From NCBI RefSeq assembly GCF_017115105.1, contig NZ_JABXKH010000178.1, positions 1 through 64,000 on the forward strand: a DNA stretch of 64,000 nucleotides, written 5' to 3'. The notes beneath the pieces were generated by a model. That model searched no databases and was not told the origin of the DNA. It was given only the letters and a program-made list of their open reading frames with translations. Positions within the stretch are counted from its first letter, which is position 1. The number at the start of each line of letters is the position of its first letter. Below, in pieces: positions 16,721 through 26,227 of the stretch. The DNA is from Nostoc sp. NMS2 (lineage in GTDB: Bacteria; Cyanobacteriota; Cyanobacteriia; Cyanobacteriales; Nostocaceae). The translations under genes and the position numbers were made by a program.

Positions 16721-18286
16721 ATGCCATTACTAGATGATTTAGTAAACAGTTATTCTAACAAAGATTTAGTAAAAATATTTACACAAGTGGGTCTTGAAAG
16801 TGCAAAAATTACCGATATAAATCGGCAAATTTTAAAAGAAGTTACCCTCGCTCAATGGTTACTAGAGTCTACCAGAGCTAAAAGCGATCTTGCTGTCAAT
16901 GCTAATAATTTTGCGGGATTAAAATGGCGAATTCCTGATATGAAAGGGTTCGCCGAACCATTGAAAATCAAGGTTCCTTCTGAGCTAGAAGAAGTTGAGT
17001 TCTGTAAATTTGCAGATATAGACGCTTTTATTATTGGTTATTGGAAGTTTTTAACTCGCACTCCGTATAAAGGTTTAGAGGAATATACCAATACACCAGA
17101 AAATTTCCTTGGCTTTCTCAAGGCTAAAGGCTATTCATCCGATCCTAAATATGTCAGTAAAGTTGTAGACTTGCTTCCAGAGGCACAAAAGTTACTGGCT
17201 AATGCAGGTGGAGTTACCATTCCCGCTTCAGTGGAACAACTTCAGTTAATTCGTGTGCCAAAAGAAGTTGAATTAGGGCAAAATTTTAGGGTTGAAGGTG
17301 TAGCACCTTTAACCGACAGTGGCAAAGTTTTGTCGATTATAATCGACGATAAATTTCCAGTCCCAAGTGTAGCAATTAGTCAGGATGGCAAATGGCAATT
17401 TGATTTCGTTTTTAAGCAAGAAGGCGATCGCCGCATCATCATTGCTGTTGACGATCAAACTCTAGAGATCCCCATTAAAGTTGTTGTTCCTTTTGATCAC
17501 AAGGACGATGAGAACACTCAACAACCTACAGCATCCAGCTTACCAGGAGCGAAGGTAATTAAACTCGATGGTAGTGTGGGAATTGGCGGAGTCAATAAAG
17601 CTGACGATGTTAAGGCTATTAAGGCGCGATTGTATGAGCTAGGCTACAAATGGGTGGGCGATCCTGACAGTGCAGACAGAGACAGAGGACTATTTGACGC
17701 GATCAAACTATTTCAATCAATTATCGCTGGTCGCAGTACTCTTAATGGTGATGGTCGAGTTGATGTTGGTGGAATAACTCATCGATGGTTGCAAGCAGCT
17801 AATGCACCACGGTGGGAGTTGATGCCAAAAAGTGACCCTAATAATGGTTTAGTTAATGGTGAATTGGAAGATACTCAAGATAACCACGATTTTGGCACAC
17901 ATTGGTTAGCTGATGTGATTAAAAAAATTGCCCAAAATTATCAAAACAGTTATCGTAACACTCACCCCTTAGCTGCTCCATTCGCAATTAACGATGTTAG
18001 TCTTCCTCATGGAGGCGATACTCCCGATCATCATGGACATGAAACTGGCATGATGTGCGATATTTACTTACCCCAAAAAAATGGAAATTTTGGTGGTATT
18101 GTTTGGTCAAGTTCTAACTACGATCGAGATGCTGCACGAGCTATTCTCAAGTCTATTACTAATCAAAAGCTGGTACGGGCAATCTTTTTCAACGATCAAC
18201 AGCTAATCAATGAAGGACTTTGTGTTTCTCTAAATGGTCACGACAATCATATTCATTTTGAAATTAACCCACCAGTCAGGAGCTAA
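16721..18286 (+). CDS. Multidomain peptidoglycan hydrolase: glucosaminidase plus LAS-type endopeptidase
   Basis: A 521-residue protein in four parts. Residues ~1-160 resemble a FlgJ/LytG-like glucosaminidase (EVTLAQWLLESTRAKSDLA with the catalytic-type Glu, then NNFAGLKW). Residues ~170-260 form an Ig-like beta domain. Residues ~280-360 are a peptidoglycan-binding-like helical domain (VKAIKARLYELGYKWVG...GLFDAIKLFQ). Residues ~400-521 carry a zinc LAS-peptidase signature, with HETGMMCD (HxxxxxxD) and a later HIHFE (HxH). It would therefore cut both glycan and peptide. No signal peptide is visible. It follows the amidase after about 200 bases in the same direction. Confidence 0.75.
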   Translation: MPLLDDLVNSYSNKDLVKIFTQVGLESAKITDINRQILKEVTLAQWLLESTRAKSDLAVNANNFAGLKWRIPDMKGFAEPLKIKVPSELEEVEFCKFADIDAFIIGYWKFLTRTPYKGLEEYTNTPENFLGFLKAKGYSSDPKYVSKVVDLLPEAQKLLANAGGVTIPASVEQLQLIRVPKEVELGQNFRVEGVAPLTDSGKVLSIIIDDKFPVPSVAISQDGKWQFDFVFKQEGDRRIIIAVDDQTLEIPIKVVVPFDHKDDENTQQPTASSLPGAKVIKLDGSVGIGGVNKADDVKAIKARLYELGYKWVGDPDSADRDRGLFDAIKLFQSIIAGRSTLNGDGRVDVGGITHRWLQAANAPRWELMPKSDPNNGLVNGELEDTQDNHDFGTHWLADVIKKIAQNYQNSYRNTHPLAAPFAINDVSLPHGGDTPDHHGHETGMMCDIYLPQKNGNFGGIVWSSSNYDRDAARAILKSITNQKLVRAIFFNDQQLINEGLCVSLNGHDNHIHFEINPPVRS

Positions 18287-18409
18287 GGGACTTCCAAATA
18301 AATAACTGTCCTATCGCTTTTAAGGCAGGGGAGCAGGGAGCAGGGAGCAGGGGGAGAGAAAGTCGTTTTGAGTCGGTGAAATTGGATAATTTATTTCTTG
18401 GAGTTCCCT
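18286..18409. repeat. MITE-like element with ~20-bp imperfect terminal inverted repeats, copy 1
   Basis: The left end agggacttccaaataaataa mirrors the right end ttatttcttggagttccct. The interior holds gcagggagca iterations. A second copy with the same ends but a different interior lies at 58658-58782, and a lone end is visible near 15255-15290. The left end abuts the stop codon of the endopeptidase gene. Confidence 0.75.
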
Positions 18410-18438
18410 AATTTTTGGTGAGTTAGATGCCTTGGATT

Positions 18439-19764
18439 TTACAACTTCTGCCCGGCGTAAATCGATCGCACTTCACCGTTTCGGCGGATGACTGCTTCGC
18501 CATTACTAACCTCTACCAGTGTCCAACCGCTTTGGCCAATGCTTTCACCCATATTGATGCGGCGAGTTACGCCGTCAATTTTAAACAAAGCGGCAGATTT
18601 GTTACCTAACTCTAGCAATCCTTCTAGGGTATTACTCGGAGCAACTGCGATCGCAGTTGGCGGATATACTTGTTCTTGGGTAATAGTTGGTTCTGACTCT
18701 GGCGCAAGTGCTGCACGTAATGGAACCACTGGTAATGCAGGGAGAGGCTTAGGTGTTTGCCGCACGGTAATAGGTGCAGTTCGTCCAGCCACAGGTTTAA
18801 GTTCTGCTCGGACAGCCGCCGCTAACATATTTACGGTTACAGGCTTGGCAGCTTGTCGCACCGTATTTAGGGCACTTTTCACCACATTAGGTTGAGATGC
18901 CTGCAATGCACTGGCAACTCGTGGTAGAAGTGCGGGACTACCAGGAATTGCTGGCAGTGCGTAGCGCATTGGCGACGGCGCTTGATAAACAGGAACATAT
19001 ATCCGCTCAACAACGCTTCCAGAACGGTTGGGGGCTGGTGGTGTATTATTTGCCAGAAGTGGCAGTGGTGGTAAATTACCAGTTGTTTGCCCGCTACCAA
19101 GGGCTATTTGATTAGTATTTGTCTGATTGGAGAATCTCGAAATGAAAGACTTTTGATTGCTTTTTAATTCTTGCTTGTCTATAACTGCCAGCGCTCCCAG
19201 CATATAGTCAACCAAATCTGCCTCAATTTCTGTTTTTACAGGTAACTGTGATTGTGGCACTAGAAAAGCTTGCTGGGTCAAGTTGGGATTTAAAAGATAT
19301 ACGACTCCAGATTGTACCAAGTAGATAATACCAGCGATCGCCACGCCTAAAGTTGTTCCGACAATTAGCAGTTTGCCCAAAGTCCGACTGCTTTTTTGCC
19401 GCTTTCTACTAGCTGGTTTAATGGTGGCGTTATCAAAGACAACGGTACTCAAGTGCTTGTGGTTATCTTGAGTAACTGACTGTCCGTTTGGTAAGATAAT
19501 CTGCGGTATAGTAACTGTTTGCAGAGGCACGTATTCTGGAGGCGAGTGGCGTTGAGCTTGGAAAGACTGGTTCGATTTGTTCTGCCTACCATACCTAACG
19601 GTTTGAGAAGGCAGATTATCACTAACATCCAGAATGTAGTCGATATCGGCAAAGAGTTCATCCATTAGACCATCAGCATAGTTTTCTATCGACCAAGGCT
19701 CGTTGGCGATTAAGTCTTCTGATGGTTCTGGTACTATAAGACGGGTACTGGCTTCTTGTAACAT
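18439..19764 (-). CDS. Membrane-anchored protein with a GspC/PilP-like C-terminal domain
   Basis: A 441-residue protein with one membrane segment at about residues 130-155 (LLIVGTTLGVAIAGIIYLVQ). It has a polar cytoplasmic N-terminus and a long Pro/Ala-rich periplasmic region. The C-terminal ~50 residues read KIDGVTRRINMGESIGQSGW...IRRNGEVRSIYAGQKL. That final part resembles the beta-rich periplasmic domain of type II secretion GspC or type IV pilus PilP proteins, where NMGE-x-IG and a C-terminal V-x-x-GQ are typical. No secretion or pilus gene is adjacent, so a role as an envelope-spanning connector is an inference. Confidence 0.55.
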   Translation of the reverse strand: MLQEASTRLIVPEPSEDLIANEPWSIENYADGLMDELFADIDYILDVSDNLPSQTVRYGRQNKSNQSFQAQRHSPPEYVPLQTVTIPQIILPNGQSVTQDNHKHLSTVVFDNATIKPASRKRQKSSRTLGKLLIVGTTLGVAIAGIIYLVQSGVVYLLNPNLTQQAFLVPQSQLPVKTEIEADLVDYMLGALAVIDKQELKSNQKSFISRFSNQTNTNQIALGSGQTTGNLPPLPLLANNTPPAPNRSGSVVERIYVPVYQAPSPMRYALPAIPGSPALLPRVASALQASQPNVVKSALNTVRQAAKPVTVNMLAAAVRAELKPVAGRTAPITVRQTPKPLPALPVVPLRAALAPESEPTITQEQVYPPTAIAVAPSNTLEGLLELGNKSAALFKIDGVTRRINMGESIGQSGWTLVEVSNGEAVIRRNGEVRSIYAGQKL

Positions 19765-19994
19765 AGACGTTCTGGGTTATTGCTAGGACGAGGAAACGCC
19801 GCGCCTACTGCCTGGGAGTTAGGATTACAGATGAGATATCCAATCCGCCGTCTTATTGAGACGAGTTGGTTGAGCGTTGGTATTAAAATCAACTTGAATC
19901 TGGGAATTGATGATGATAACAGTACTAATATTTATGTCATCTATCATACCAATCTCCCTCCCTACTACTATACTCAGTCTTTATCAAGTTTGTG

Positions 19995-21911
19995 TTAAGC
20001 TAACGCCGGAAACTCATGCTGGCTCTTGGTTCTACGCAATTCTAAATATAATAATAAAGCGTTGATATCGGCTGGGTTTACACCACCTATACGTGCAGCT
20101 TGCCCAAGAGTGAGTGGTTTTACGTAATTCAGTTTTTCCCGCGCCTCTTTGGAAAGGGTATCAATTGTTGTATAGTCCAAATCCGCAGGTAACTGGCGGT
20201 GGGCTTGGCGGGCAATTTGGTCAATCTGATTTTGTTGCCTAGCGAGATAGCCAGAATACTTGATGTCAATTTCTGCGCCTTCTTTCTCGGCGCGGTTGAG
20301 GTTGGGGTTTCCTAGTCCGAACCTGTCGAGGTCAACGTAATGAAATCCCGGACGGCGCAGTAAGTCGTTGAGGGTAATTGAACCTTTAATTGCTTGTTGG
20401 GTATCAGATGCGATCGCTATTCCCATTTCATCATGTTCTTTGACTCGTGTAGCTTGCAATCTTTGTTTTTCTGTGATAATATTCGCTTGTTTTTGGGTAA
20501 ATAGATCCCATCTGCGATCGTCAATTAAACCAATCTCTCGTCCCAAGGCTGTCAAACGTTGGTCGGCATTGTCAGAACGCAATAATAAACGGTACTCTGA
20601 CCTACTGGTAAGCATCCGATAAGGTTCCCGTAAATCCTTGGTACACAGGTCATCAAGTAGCGTTCCAATGTAACTTTGCTCGCGGGCAAACACAATCATT
20701 TCTTGAGAACGAACAAATCGAGCGGCATTAATTCCCGCCACCAGTCCTTGGGCTGCCGCTTCTTCATAACCTGTAGTGCCGTTAATTTGCCCAGCACAAA
20801 ACAGTCCGGCAACCTTTTTGGTCATCAGTGTGGGGTAACACTGAGTTGCAGGTAAATAGTCATATTCCACAGCATAAGCCGGACGCAGCATCACACATTT
20901 TTCTAAACCGGGGAGAGTCCGTAACATTTGCAACTGCAAATTTTCTGGCAACCCTGTAGAAAACCCTTGGATATAAAGTTCGGGTATATCTCGTCCTTCT
21001 GGTTCAATAAAAATTTGATGGCTTTCCTTATCGGCAAAGCGCACAATTTTATCTTCAATACTAGGACAATAGCGCGGCCCTTTCGCTTCCACCCAACCGC
21101 CATAAACTGGCGACAGGTGCAAATTATCTTGAATTAGACGATGGGTTTCGGCGGTGGTGCGGGTGATGTAGCAAGGTATTTGTTCTCGTTCTATCCACGC
21201 CTCTGGGTCAAAGCTAAACCAGCGTACATCCTCATCCCCTGGCTGGATTAGCATTTTACTATAATCCACCGATCGCTTGTCTACTCGTGCCGGAGTTCCA
21301 GTTTTAAGCCTTCCGGTTTCAAATCCCAGGCGATTTAGGGTTTGTGTCAATCCCTCAGCCGCAAATTCTCCAGCACGTCCGGCTGGCATTGATTTGTTAC
21401 CAACCCAAATTTTGCCCCCCAAGAAAGTGCCAGTTGTCAAGATGACAGCTTTACATTGGAACCCGACACCAAAATAAGTTTCAACACCGATGACTTCATC
21501 ATTAGCACCCAGCACCAAATCTGTCACCATACTTTCGCGGATTGTCAAGTTTTCTTGGTTCTCGACAATATTCTTCATCACTGCTGCATATTCGCGCTTG
21601 TCCGTTTGGGCGCGTAATGCCCAAACAGCAGGCCCCCGTGAAGAGTTGAGGATACGTTTTTGCAGGTAGGTGCGGTCTGCTACTTTACCGATTTCCCCGC
21701 CGAGAGCATCTACCTCATGAGTCAACTGAGATTTGGCCGGGCCACCCACTGCTGGATTACAGGGTTGCCAAGCGATTCTATCCAAGTTGAGCGTCAATAG
21801 CAGGGTACGACAACCGAGGCGTGCAGAGGCAAGAGCCGCTTCGCAACCGGAGTGACCTGCACCGACGACTATGACATCAAAAGCGTCTTGGAATTCAACG
21901 GAATTGTGCAT
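19995..21911 (-). CDS. mnmG: tRNA uridine-5-carboxymethylaminomethyl(34) synthesis enzyme MnmG
   Basis: This FAD protein works with MnmE to install the cmnm5 group on U34 of several tRNAs. The N-terminus has the Rossmann motif VIVVGAGHSGCEAALA, then the family signature NPAVGGPAKSQL and GGEIGK. The C-terminal helical MnmE-binding part ends with GVNPADINALLLYLELRR. I start at the ATG at 21911 (MHNSVEFQDAF), giving 638 residues, close to the family length. An ATG two codons earlier, and an open frame to 22007, are less typical. The gene stands alone here, without mnmE. FAD-binding and signature residues all look intact. Confidence 0.94.
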   Translation of the reverse strand: MHNSVEFQDAFDVIVVGAGHSGCEAALASARLGCRTLLLTLNLDRIAWQPCNPAVGGPAKSQLTHEVDALGGEIGKVADRTYLQKRILNSSRGPAVWALRAQTDKREYAAVMKNIVENQENLTIRESMVTDLVLGANDEVIGVETYFGVGFQCKAVILTTGTFLGGKIWVGNKSMPAGRAGEFAAEGLTQTLNRLGFETGRLKTGTPARVDKRSVDYSKMLIQPGDEDVRWFSFDPEAWIEREQIPCYITRTTAETHRLIQDNLHLSPVYGGWVEAKGPRYCPSIEDKIVRFADKESHQIFIEPEGRDIPELYIQGFSTGLPENLQLQMLRTLPGLEKCVMLRPAYAVEYDYLPATQCYPTLMTKKVAGLFCAGQINGTTGYEEAAAQGLVAGINAARFVRSQEMIVFAREQSYIGTLLDDLCTKDLREPYRMLTSRSEYRLLLRSDNADQRLTALGREIGLIDDRRWDLFTQKQANIITEKQRLQATRVKEHDEMGIAIASDTQQAIKGSITLNDLLRRPGFHYVDLDRFGLGNPNLNRAEKEGAEIDIKYSGYLARQQNQIDQIARQAHRQLPADLDYTTIDTLSKEAREKLNYVKPLTLGQAARIGGVNPADINALLLYLELRRTKSQHEFPALA

Positions 21912-22260
21912 GGTCATACTTACAGGATCGGCAAGCTTAGAGTTCTTTTCAATTTTAGCTGTTCCAGTGGTTTCAGGGATGTAACTTTCTAATAAAAAAG
22001 TTATCAAATTTACTAGTACTCAATCAGAGACAAGTTTCTATTTTTAAACTTGAGTATTCAATAAAAAATATTATATTTTTTAAAATTTGTGACAACACTC
22101 CGGGTTGTTTATTACAGCTATTGTTCACATAGTTAGCCATTAACACTAATTATTTCCTTGTTTATATATATTAAATACTTTGCGTAAATGTATAAAAATA
22201 TAGTTCGACTCTAATAAATTGTTTGTAGTTTTAACTCAATACGGTTCAGTTAAGAAAATT

Positions 22261-22334
22261 GTAGGTTGGGTTAAGCAAAGCGCAACCCAACAAAGTCCCA
22301 GAAATGTTGGGTTTCGTTCCTCAACCCAACATAC
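22261..22334. repeat. Foldback element, gtaggttgggt family, copy 2
   Basis: It begins gtaggttgggttaagcaaag and ends tcctcaacccaacatac, with the same inner inverted pair as the copy at 10986-11057. It lies in the otherwise featureless 22008-22449 gap between mnmG and the VanY-like gene. Confidence 0.85.
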
Positions 22335-22449
22335 ATAGATTAAGATTTTTGGCGCTAACTGAACTGTATTGGATTTTAACTCATCAATAGTAGATATTTA
22401 AATAAGGCTGTTATGTTTAGATTTGAATCAACTAAGTAATTATTTAAAA

Positions 22450-23322
22450 ATGAAACTTACTATCAGAAATCAAAAAAATATTACTAGATTTATTAAAAAG
22501 GCAAGTTTCATCAGTATAGTTATCGGGATAATTTTTGTCTTAGTAGCTAGTAATGAGATTACCCACCACCAATTTGCTAGAACTTCCCAACCATTAAATG
22601 TATGCTCTACTACTGTTTCATTACCTTGTATAGATACCTCTAAAGAGATAACATCAAAACCATTTATTCCCAATCCAGAATTAAATAGTAAACAGCGTTT
22701 TTTATCTGCGATTAGCCAGAAATTACCTACAATCCCCCAGCCTGGTACTTATGAATATACTTTGCTGCGAACTTATGGTGCAGTCTTTGTAAATCAAGAT
22801 ATCGGAATTAAACTGCCGCCAAAAGATATCTTTGCTAATGAACAAGAAACCCAAGAATTTCAAGCTACTTTAACAATGGGTCATGTTGATGGCACTAACG
22901 ATTGTTATTTACAAAAGTCGGCGGCTGATGCTTTAAATAAAGCGCGAATTCAACAACATATTCCGCTAAAATCTGGTTATGGTTCTGGTGATTGTACCCG
23001 CACTTTCAATACGAATTTAAGATTTTGGCAAAAATATGCTAATAATCAAATTTTAGCTAAAGTTCAACAGGGTAAAGAAACCAAAATTCTCGGTTTAGTT
23101 GCACCTCCCGGAACTTCACAACATCTCTGGGGATTAGCAATTGATTTACGGGTAGGTAATAAAGAACAAAGAAAAGCTCTTAATCAAAATGGTTGGTTTC
23201 AAACTGTAGAAAATGATATTCCACATTGGACTTACGTGGGCTTAACTGAAGATAATTTACCTCTGTTTGGTTTTAAGAAACAAGTTGTTAGGGGTATTAC
23301 TTATTGGATTACACCACTTTAA
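22450..23322 (+). CDS. VanY/M15-type D-alanyl-D-alanine carboxypeptidase-like protein
   Basis: About 290 residues, with one N-terminal membrane segment (SFISIVIGIIFVLVA) acting as a signal anchor, so the catalytic part faces the periplasm. The zinc peptidase motifs are visible near the C-terminus: SQHLWGLAIDLRV (HxxxxxxD) and PHWTYVG (final His). The family trims terminal D-Ala from peptidoglycan stem peptides. I favour the ATG at 22450; a TTG at 22423 in the same frame would add nine residues, and neither has a strong Shine-Dalgarno. It follows mnmG divergently and is unlinked to the wall hydrolases at 15.7-18.3 kb, although it acts on the same polymer. Confidence 0.8.
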   Translation: MKLTIRNQKNITRFIKKASFISIVIGIIFVLVASNEITHHQFARTSQPLNVCSTTVSLPCIDTSKEITSKPFIPNPELNSKQRFLSAISQKLPTIPQPGTYEYTLLRTYGAVFVNQDIGIKLPPKDIFANEQETQEFQATLTMGHVDGTNDCYLQKSAADALNKARIQQHIPLKSGYGSGDCTRTFNTNLRFWQKYANNQILAKVQQGKETKILGLVAPPGTSQHLWGLAIDLRVGNKEQRKALNQNGWFQTVENDIPHWTYVGLTEDNLPLFGFKKQVVRGITYWITPL

Positions 23323-23385
23323 TTGTTATACAGTATAGAAAATTGGGAATACTAACTTAAAAGATGTATTGTCAGGGATTTAGCT

Positions 23386-24066
23386 ATGCCAAATGAAGCT
23401 GCTAACCAGGAGCAAAACTTCCTAATTGATTTATTAAGAGCAACTTATCAAAATCAGGAAGTATATCCAATTCTGCAACATAACTTAAGTAAACTCAACG
23501 ATGATTTAGCTTTAATATTGCGAAAATGGGTAAGCGATCGCTTTGCTAAAGAACCTGCCATTGCTATTAATTTAGCGAGAGTCATTATCAAACTGAGTAC
23601 TATTATTCAAGAGTTTGAACAAGGGAACCTTACGAGTAATTTGGAAATTGCCATTGCAGGTTATGAAACAGTTCTACCGATTGTTACCCATGAGGCTTTT
23701 CCCAAAGAATGGGATATTGTTCAGCAAGCTTTGGTAACAGCTTATCAGCAACGCCAGCAAATTTTCTCCAGAACCATTGGTGAACTGCGAGAGCAGACTG
23801 TCCAAACCCAGAGTCAGATTAATACATTAACTGAGCAATTACAAGAAGAATTAAAACAAGCAAAACTACAAGTTAATGACTTAAAAACAACAATTACACA
23901 GTTAAAACAGGAAGTAAGCAGCTCCAAGTCAACGCAAGAGATAACGTCTTTAATAGCTGAGTTACAAGAGTTAAAGCAGCGTCAGATTCGTGTAGAGCAG
24001 TTTACTAGCACGGCTCATATATCACCTAAAACCGAACAGTTTAATACAGCTATAAAGAGATTGTAA
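23386..24066 (+). CDS. Hypothetical coiled-coil protein
   Basis: A 226-residue protein that I do not recognise. The N-terminal ~125 residues are helical and resemble a compact all-alpha domain (RATYQNQEVYPILQHNL, KWVSDRFAKEP). Residues ~130-205 are a heptad-rich coiled coil (REQTVQTQSQINTLTEQLQ, KQEVSSSK). It has no signal peptide, no membrane segment and no catalytic motif. It lies 63 bases after the carboxypeptidase gene in the same direction and may share its transcript. A TPR-like or scaffold role is possible but unsupported. Confidence 0.6.
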   Translation: MPNEAANQEQNFLIDLLRATYQNQEVYPILQHNLSKLNDDLALILRKWVSDRFAKEPAIAINLARVIIKLSTIIQEFEQGNLTSNLEIAIAGYETVLPIVTHEAFPKEWDIVQQALVTAYQQRQQIFSRTIGELREQTVQTQSQINTLTEQLQEELKQAKLQVNDLKTTITQLKQEVSSSKSTQEITSLIAELQELKQRQIRVEQFTSTAHISPKTEQFNTAIKRL

Positions 24067-24243
24067 TAGCTGGTAAATCTTAGTACTAATTATTTGTGAA
24101 GCTTTATAAAATAAAGCTTTTTGAGACAAGAAGTTTAAGCCCCTTATTTAATACTTTTAAGTCAAAGACAGAGCAGCTTGTTATTAGACATCGCAACCTA
24201 AATATCAGAAATTACGCAACAATAGCAAAAACATTAATTTTCA

Positions 24244-24273
24244 GGTAGGAGCAATTCATGAATTGCCCCTACC
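24244..24273. repeat. Palindrome, gtagg-gcaattcatgaattgc family, copy 1
   Basis: A near-perfect 30-bp inverted repeat centred on caattcatgaattg. A perfect 28-bp version is at 41703-41730. Nothing else is visible in 24067-24331. Confidence 0.8.
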
Positions 24274-24331
24274 GCATGTAGTTTTGCTTCTCTGGTTTTA
24301 GCAAAATATTAATTGAAAGGTCGATTTAGTA

Positions 24332-24694
24332 TTACTTCACTTCGCTGGGTTCAAACTTTGTCACTTTACCTTTCTTAATCGCTACAATCACATCGTAGTG
24401 AGAACAGTAAGCGAATGTGACATCATTGGCTTTATTATAAAGGTTAACTACATGACCTGCACCACCTAACTGGATACCAATTGGCTCCAAGTCAGCAAAA
24501 AAGAAACGACGCAGTTGATCGCCACTACCAATCTGACCCTTACTCTTGGTAAGCAAATCTAGTTTCTGCGCTACAGACATCTCTTCGGCTGCTGATGCCT
24601 GCACTAATGAGGGATTGATCGCTTTTAATGGTACGTCCCAAACTGTGAAAAAACCAACCAAAGCAAAACTTGTAAGTAAGGGTGCGAGTTTCAT
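24332..24694 (-). CDS. Small exported hypothetical protein
   Basis: A 120-residue protein with a probable signal peptide (residues 1-~33: Lys, then LAPLLTSFALVGFF, with AxA-like sites around QASAAEE). The mature part is short and mixed, with LRRFFFADLEPIGIQLGGAG and a C-terminal YDVIVAIKKGKVTKFE segment that could be a small beta-sheet. I do not recognise the family. It is monocistronic, with the divergent EamA transporter gene about 200-250 bases away. Confidence 0.65.
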   Translation of the reverse strand: MKLAPLLTSFALVGFFTVWDVPLKAINPSLVQASAAEEMSVAQKLDLLTKSKGQIGSGDQLRRFFFADLEPIGIQLGGAGHVVNLYNKANDVTFAYCSHYDVIVAIKKGKVTKFEPSEVK

Positions 24695-24947
24695 TTGTGA
24701 CTTCTCTTTTTTGTTTTATCCTGAACATCTAAAGCATCTCAGGTGGGAGTGAGAACTTATTGAAACTAAGCCACTATTTTCATGAATTTATCCTTTGAGA
24801 AAACTTAGTTGATTCTCAGCACTTTCTCAGACAATGATGGTAACTCTAAGTCACAGCATAATTTAAGTATTTTCTCAACAAAACCTCATTTTGAACTGCG
24901 TGACGGCAACTTATAATGAGCAATGCTTTTATTGCAGTGGTGTTAGT

Positions 24948-26003
24948 GTGAGTAGACCCAAAAAACCACATCGCTTAATCCATAGAGTTTCAGGACAAAC
25001 ATATCTCTGGCTAGCAATGCTAATTTTTGCTGCATCTGGCGCAGTTACTCGGAAGCTAACAGAAATCGGTGCTGAACATTTTATCGGCGATCGCAATCCG
25101 ATTTCTTTGTGTAATGTTTTATTTGTAGGAAACCTTTGCGCCTTGATACTTCTGATCCTCATTTATGGGCGACAGTGGAACAAAGCTACTTTGAAACAAC
25201 TATCAAGGACGGATTGGGTTAGTCTAACAGCAGTAGCTATTTTATCGGGAGCATTGGCCCCTGGCTTAGTTTTCCAGGCGCTTGCACTCACACAGGTAAA
25301 TAATGTCATCTTGGTAGGACGCTTGGAACCACCTCTAACTCTGGCTTTATCTGTCTGGTTATTGAAGGAACGGGTAAATATTTGGGAATTTACCGGAGCG
25401 ATCGCAGCCTTTATCGGTGTTATCCTAACTATCACCCTTCAGCCTGCAACAGATACGATGATAAATATGGGAGGTTTCAGTTTAGGCATAGGTGAACTGT
25501 TAGCAGCAGTAGCATCTATAGCTGGAAGCGCTTCCACGATTGTTGGTAAGAAATACCTTTCGCAGATCCCTTTGGGAATCTATAGCATCTTTCGCACTGC
25601 ACTAGGAACTGTAATCTTTTTCTTCATTGCTTTAATCCTCTATGGCAAAGATCATTTTGCTGATGTCCTCTCACCATTCTTGTGGCAGTGGATGTTTTTC
25701 TATGGTGGGTTGATAGTGGTAGTAGGTCAGTCTTTTTGGATTAAAGGCTTGAAAACTTCTACAGTCTCTACAGCTTCCTTAGTTAGCTCATTTAGCCCAA
25801 TTGTGGGCATCATAGCAGCCTATTTAATTTTGGGTGAGACCCCTACTGTACCTCAATATATTGGCGGTAGCTTGATTTTAGTAGGCGTATTCTTTAGCCA
25901 AGTTGGAATTTGGCGTGAAACTTCTAGAATTGCATCTAGCAAAGCAAGTTCTATTCCGGCACAGCAACAGGTAGAAACTGGTATGGGATTTAAGGGGATT
26001 TGA
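24948..26003 (+). CDS. EamA-family (drug/metabolite transporter superfamily) permease
   Basis: About 351 residues with ten predicted membrane segments in two homologous halves, the EamA pattern. The first helix begins YLWLAMLIFAASGAVTR. GALAPGLVFQALALTQVNNVILVGRLEPPLT is the diagnostic end of repeat 1, and SLVSSFSPIVGIIAAYLILGE the matching end of repeat 2. Such proteins export amino acids or metabolites, but the substrate is unknown. I prefer the GTG at 24948 as start. The frame is open to a TTG at 24891, which would add 19 residues with two odd cysteines. No strong ribosome-binding site decides this. Confidence 0.85.
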   Translation: MSRPKKPHRLIHRVSGQTYLWLAMLIFAASGAVTRKLTEIGAEHFIGDRNPISLCNVLFVGNLCALILLILIYGRQWNKATLKQLSRTDWVSLTAVAILSGALAPGLVFQALALTQVNNVILVGRLEPPLTLALSVWLLKERVNIWEFTGAIAAFIGVILTITLQPATDTMINMGGFSLGIGELLAAVASIAGSASTIVGKKYLSQIPLGIYSIFRTALGTVIFFFIALILYGKDHFADVLSPFLWQWMFFYGGLIVVVGQSFWIKGLKTSTVSTASLVSSFSPIVGIIAAYLILGETPTVPQYIGGSLILVGVFFSQVGIWRETSRIASSKASSIPAQQQVETGMGFKGI

Positions 26004-26227
26004 AAAAGGCGGAAGAATTTTAGATTTTGGATTGAACTTCTATTACCGCAAATCAAAAATTGAAGGGTGGGGGACAGTAGGGAAGAAAGCTTATGCCCTA
26101 AGCTTTTGGGTTATTTTTAACTGTACAGTTATTATTGCCCTGCTGCACTAGTATGTCAAAATAAAAATACAGATATATCAAGGTGAGCGATCGCTCCCAA
26201 AGCTAGATTAAAGGATTGACCTGAGCA

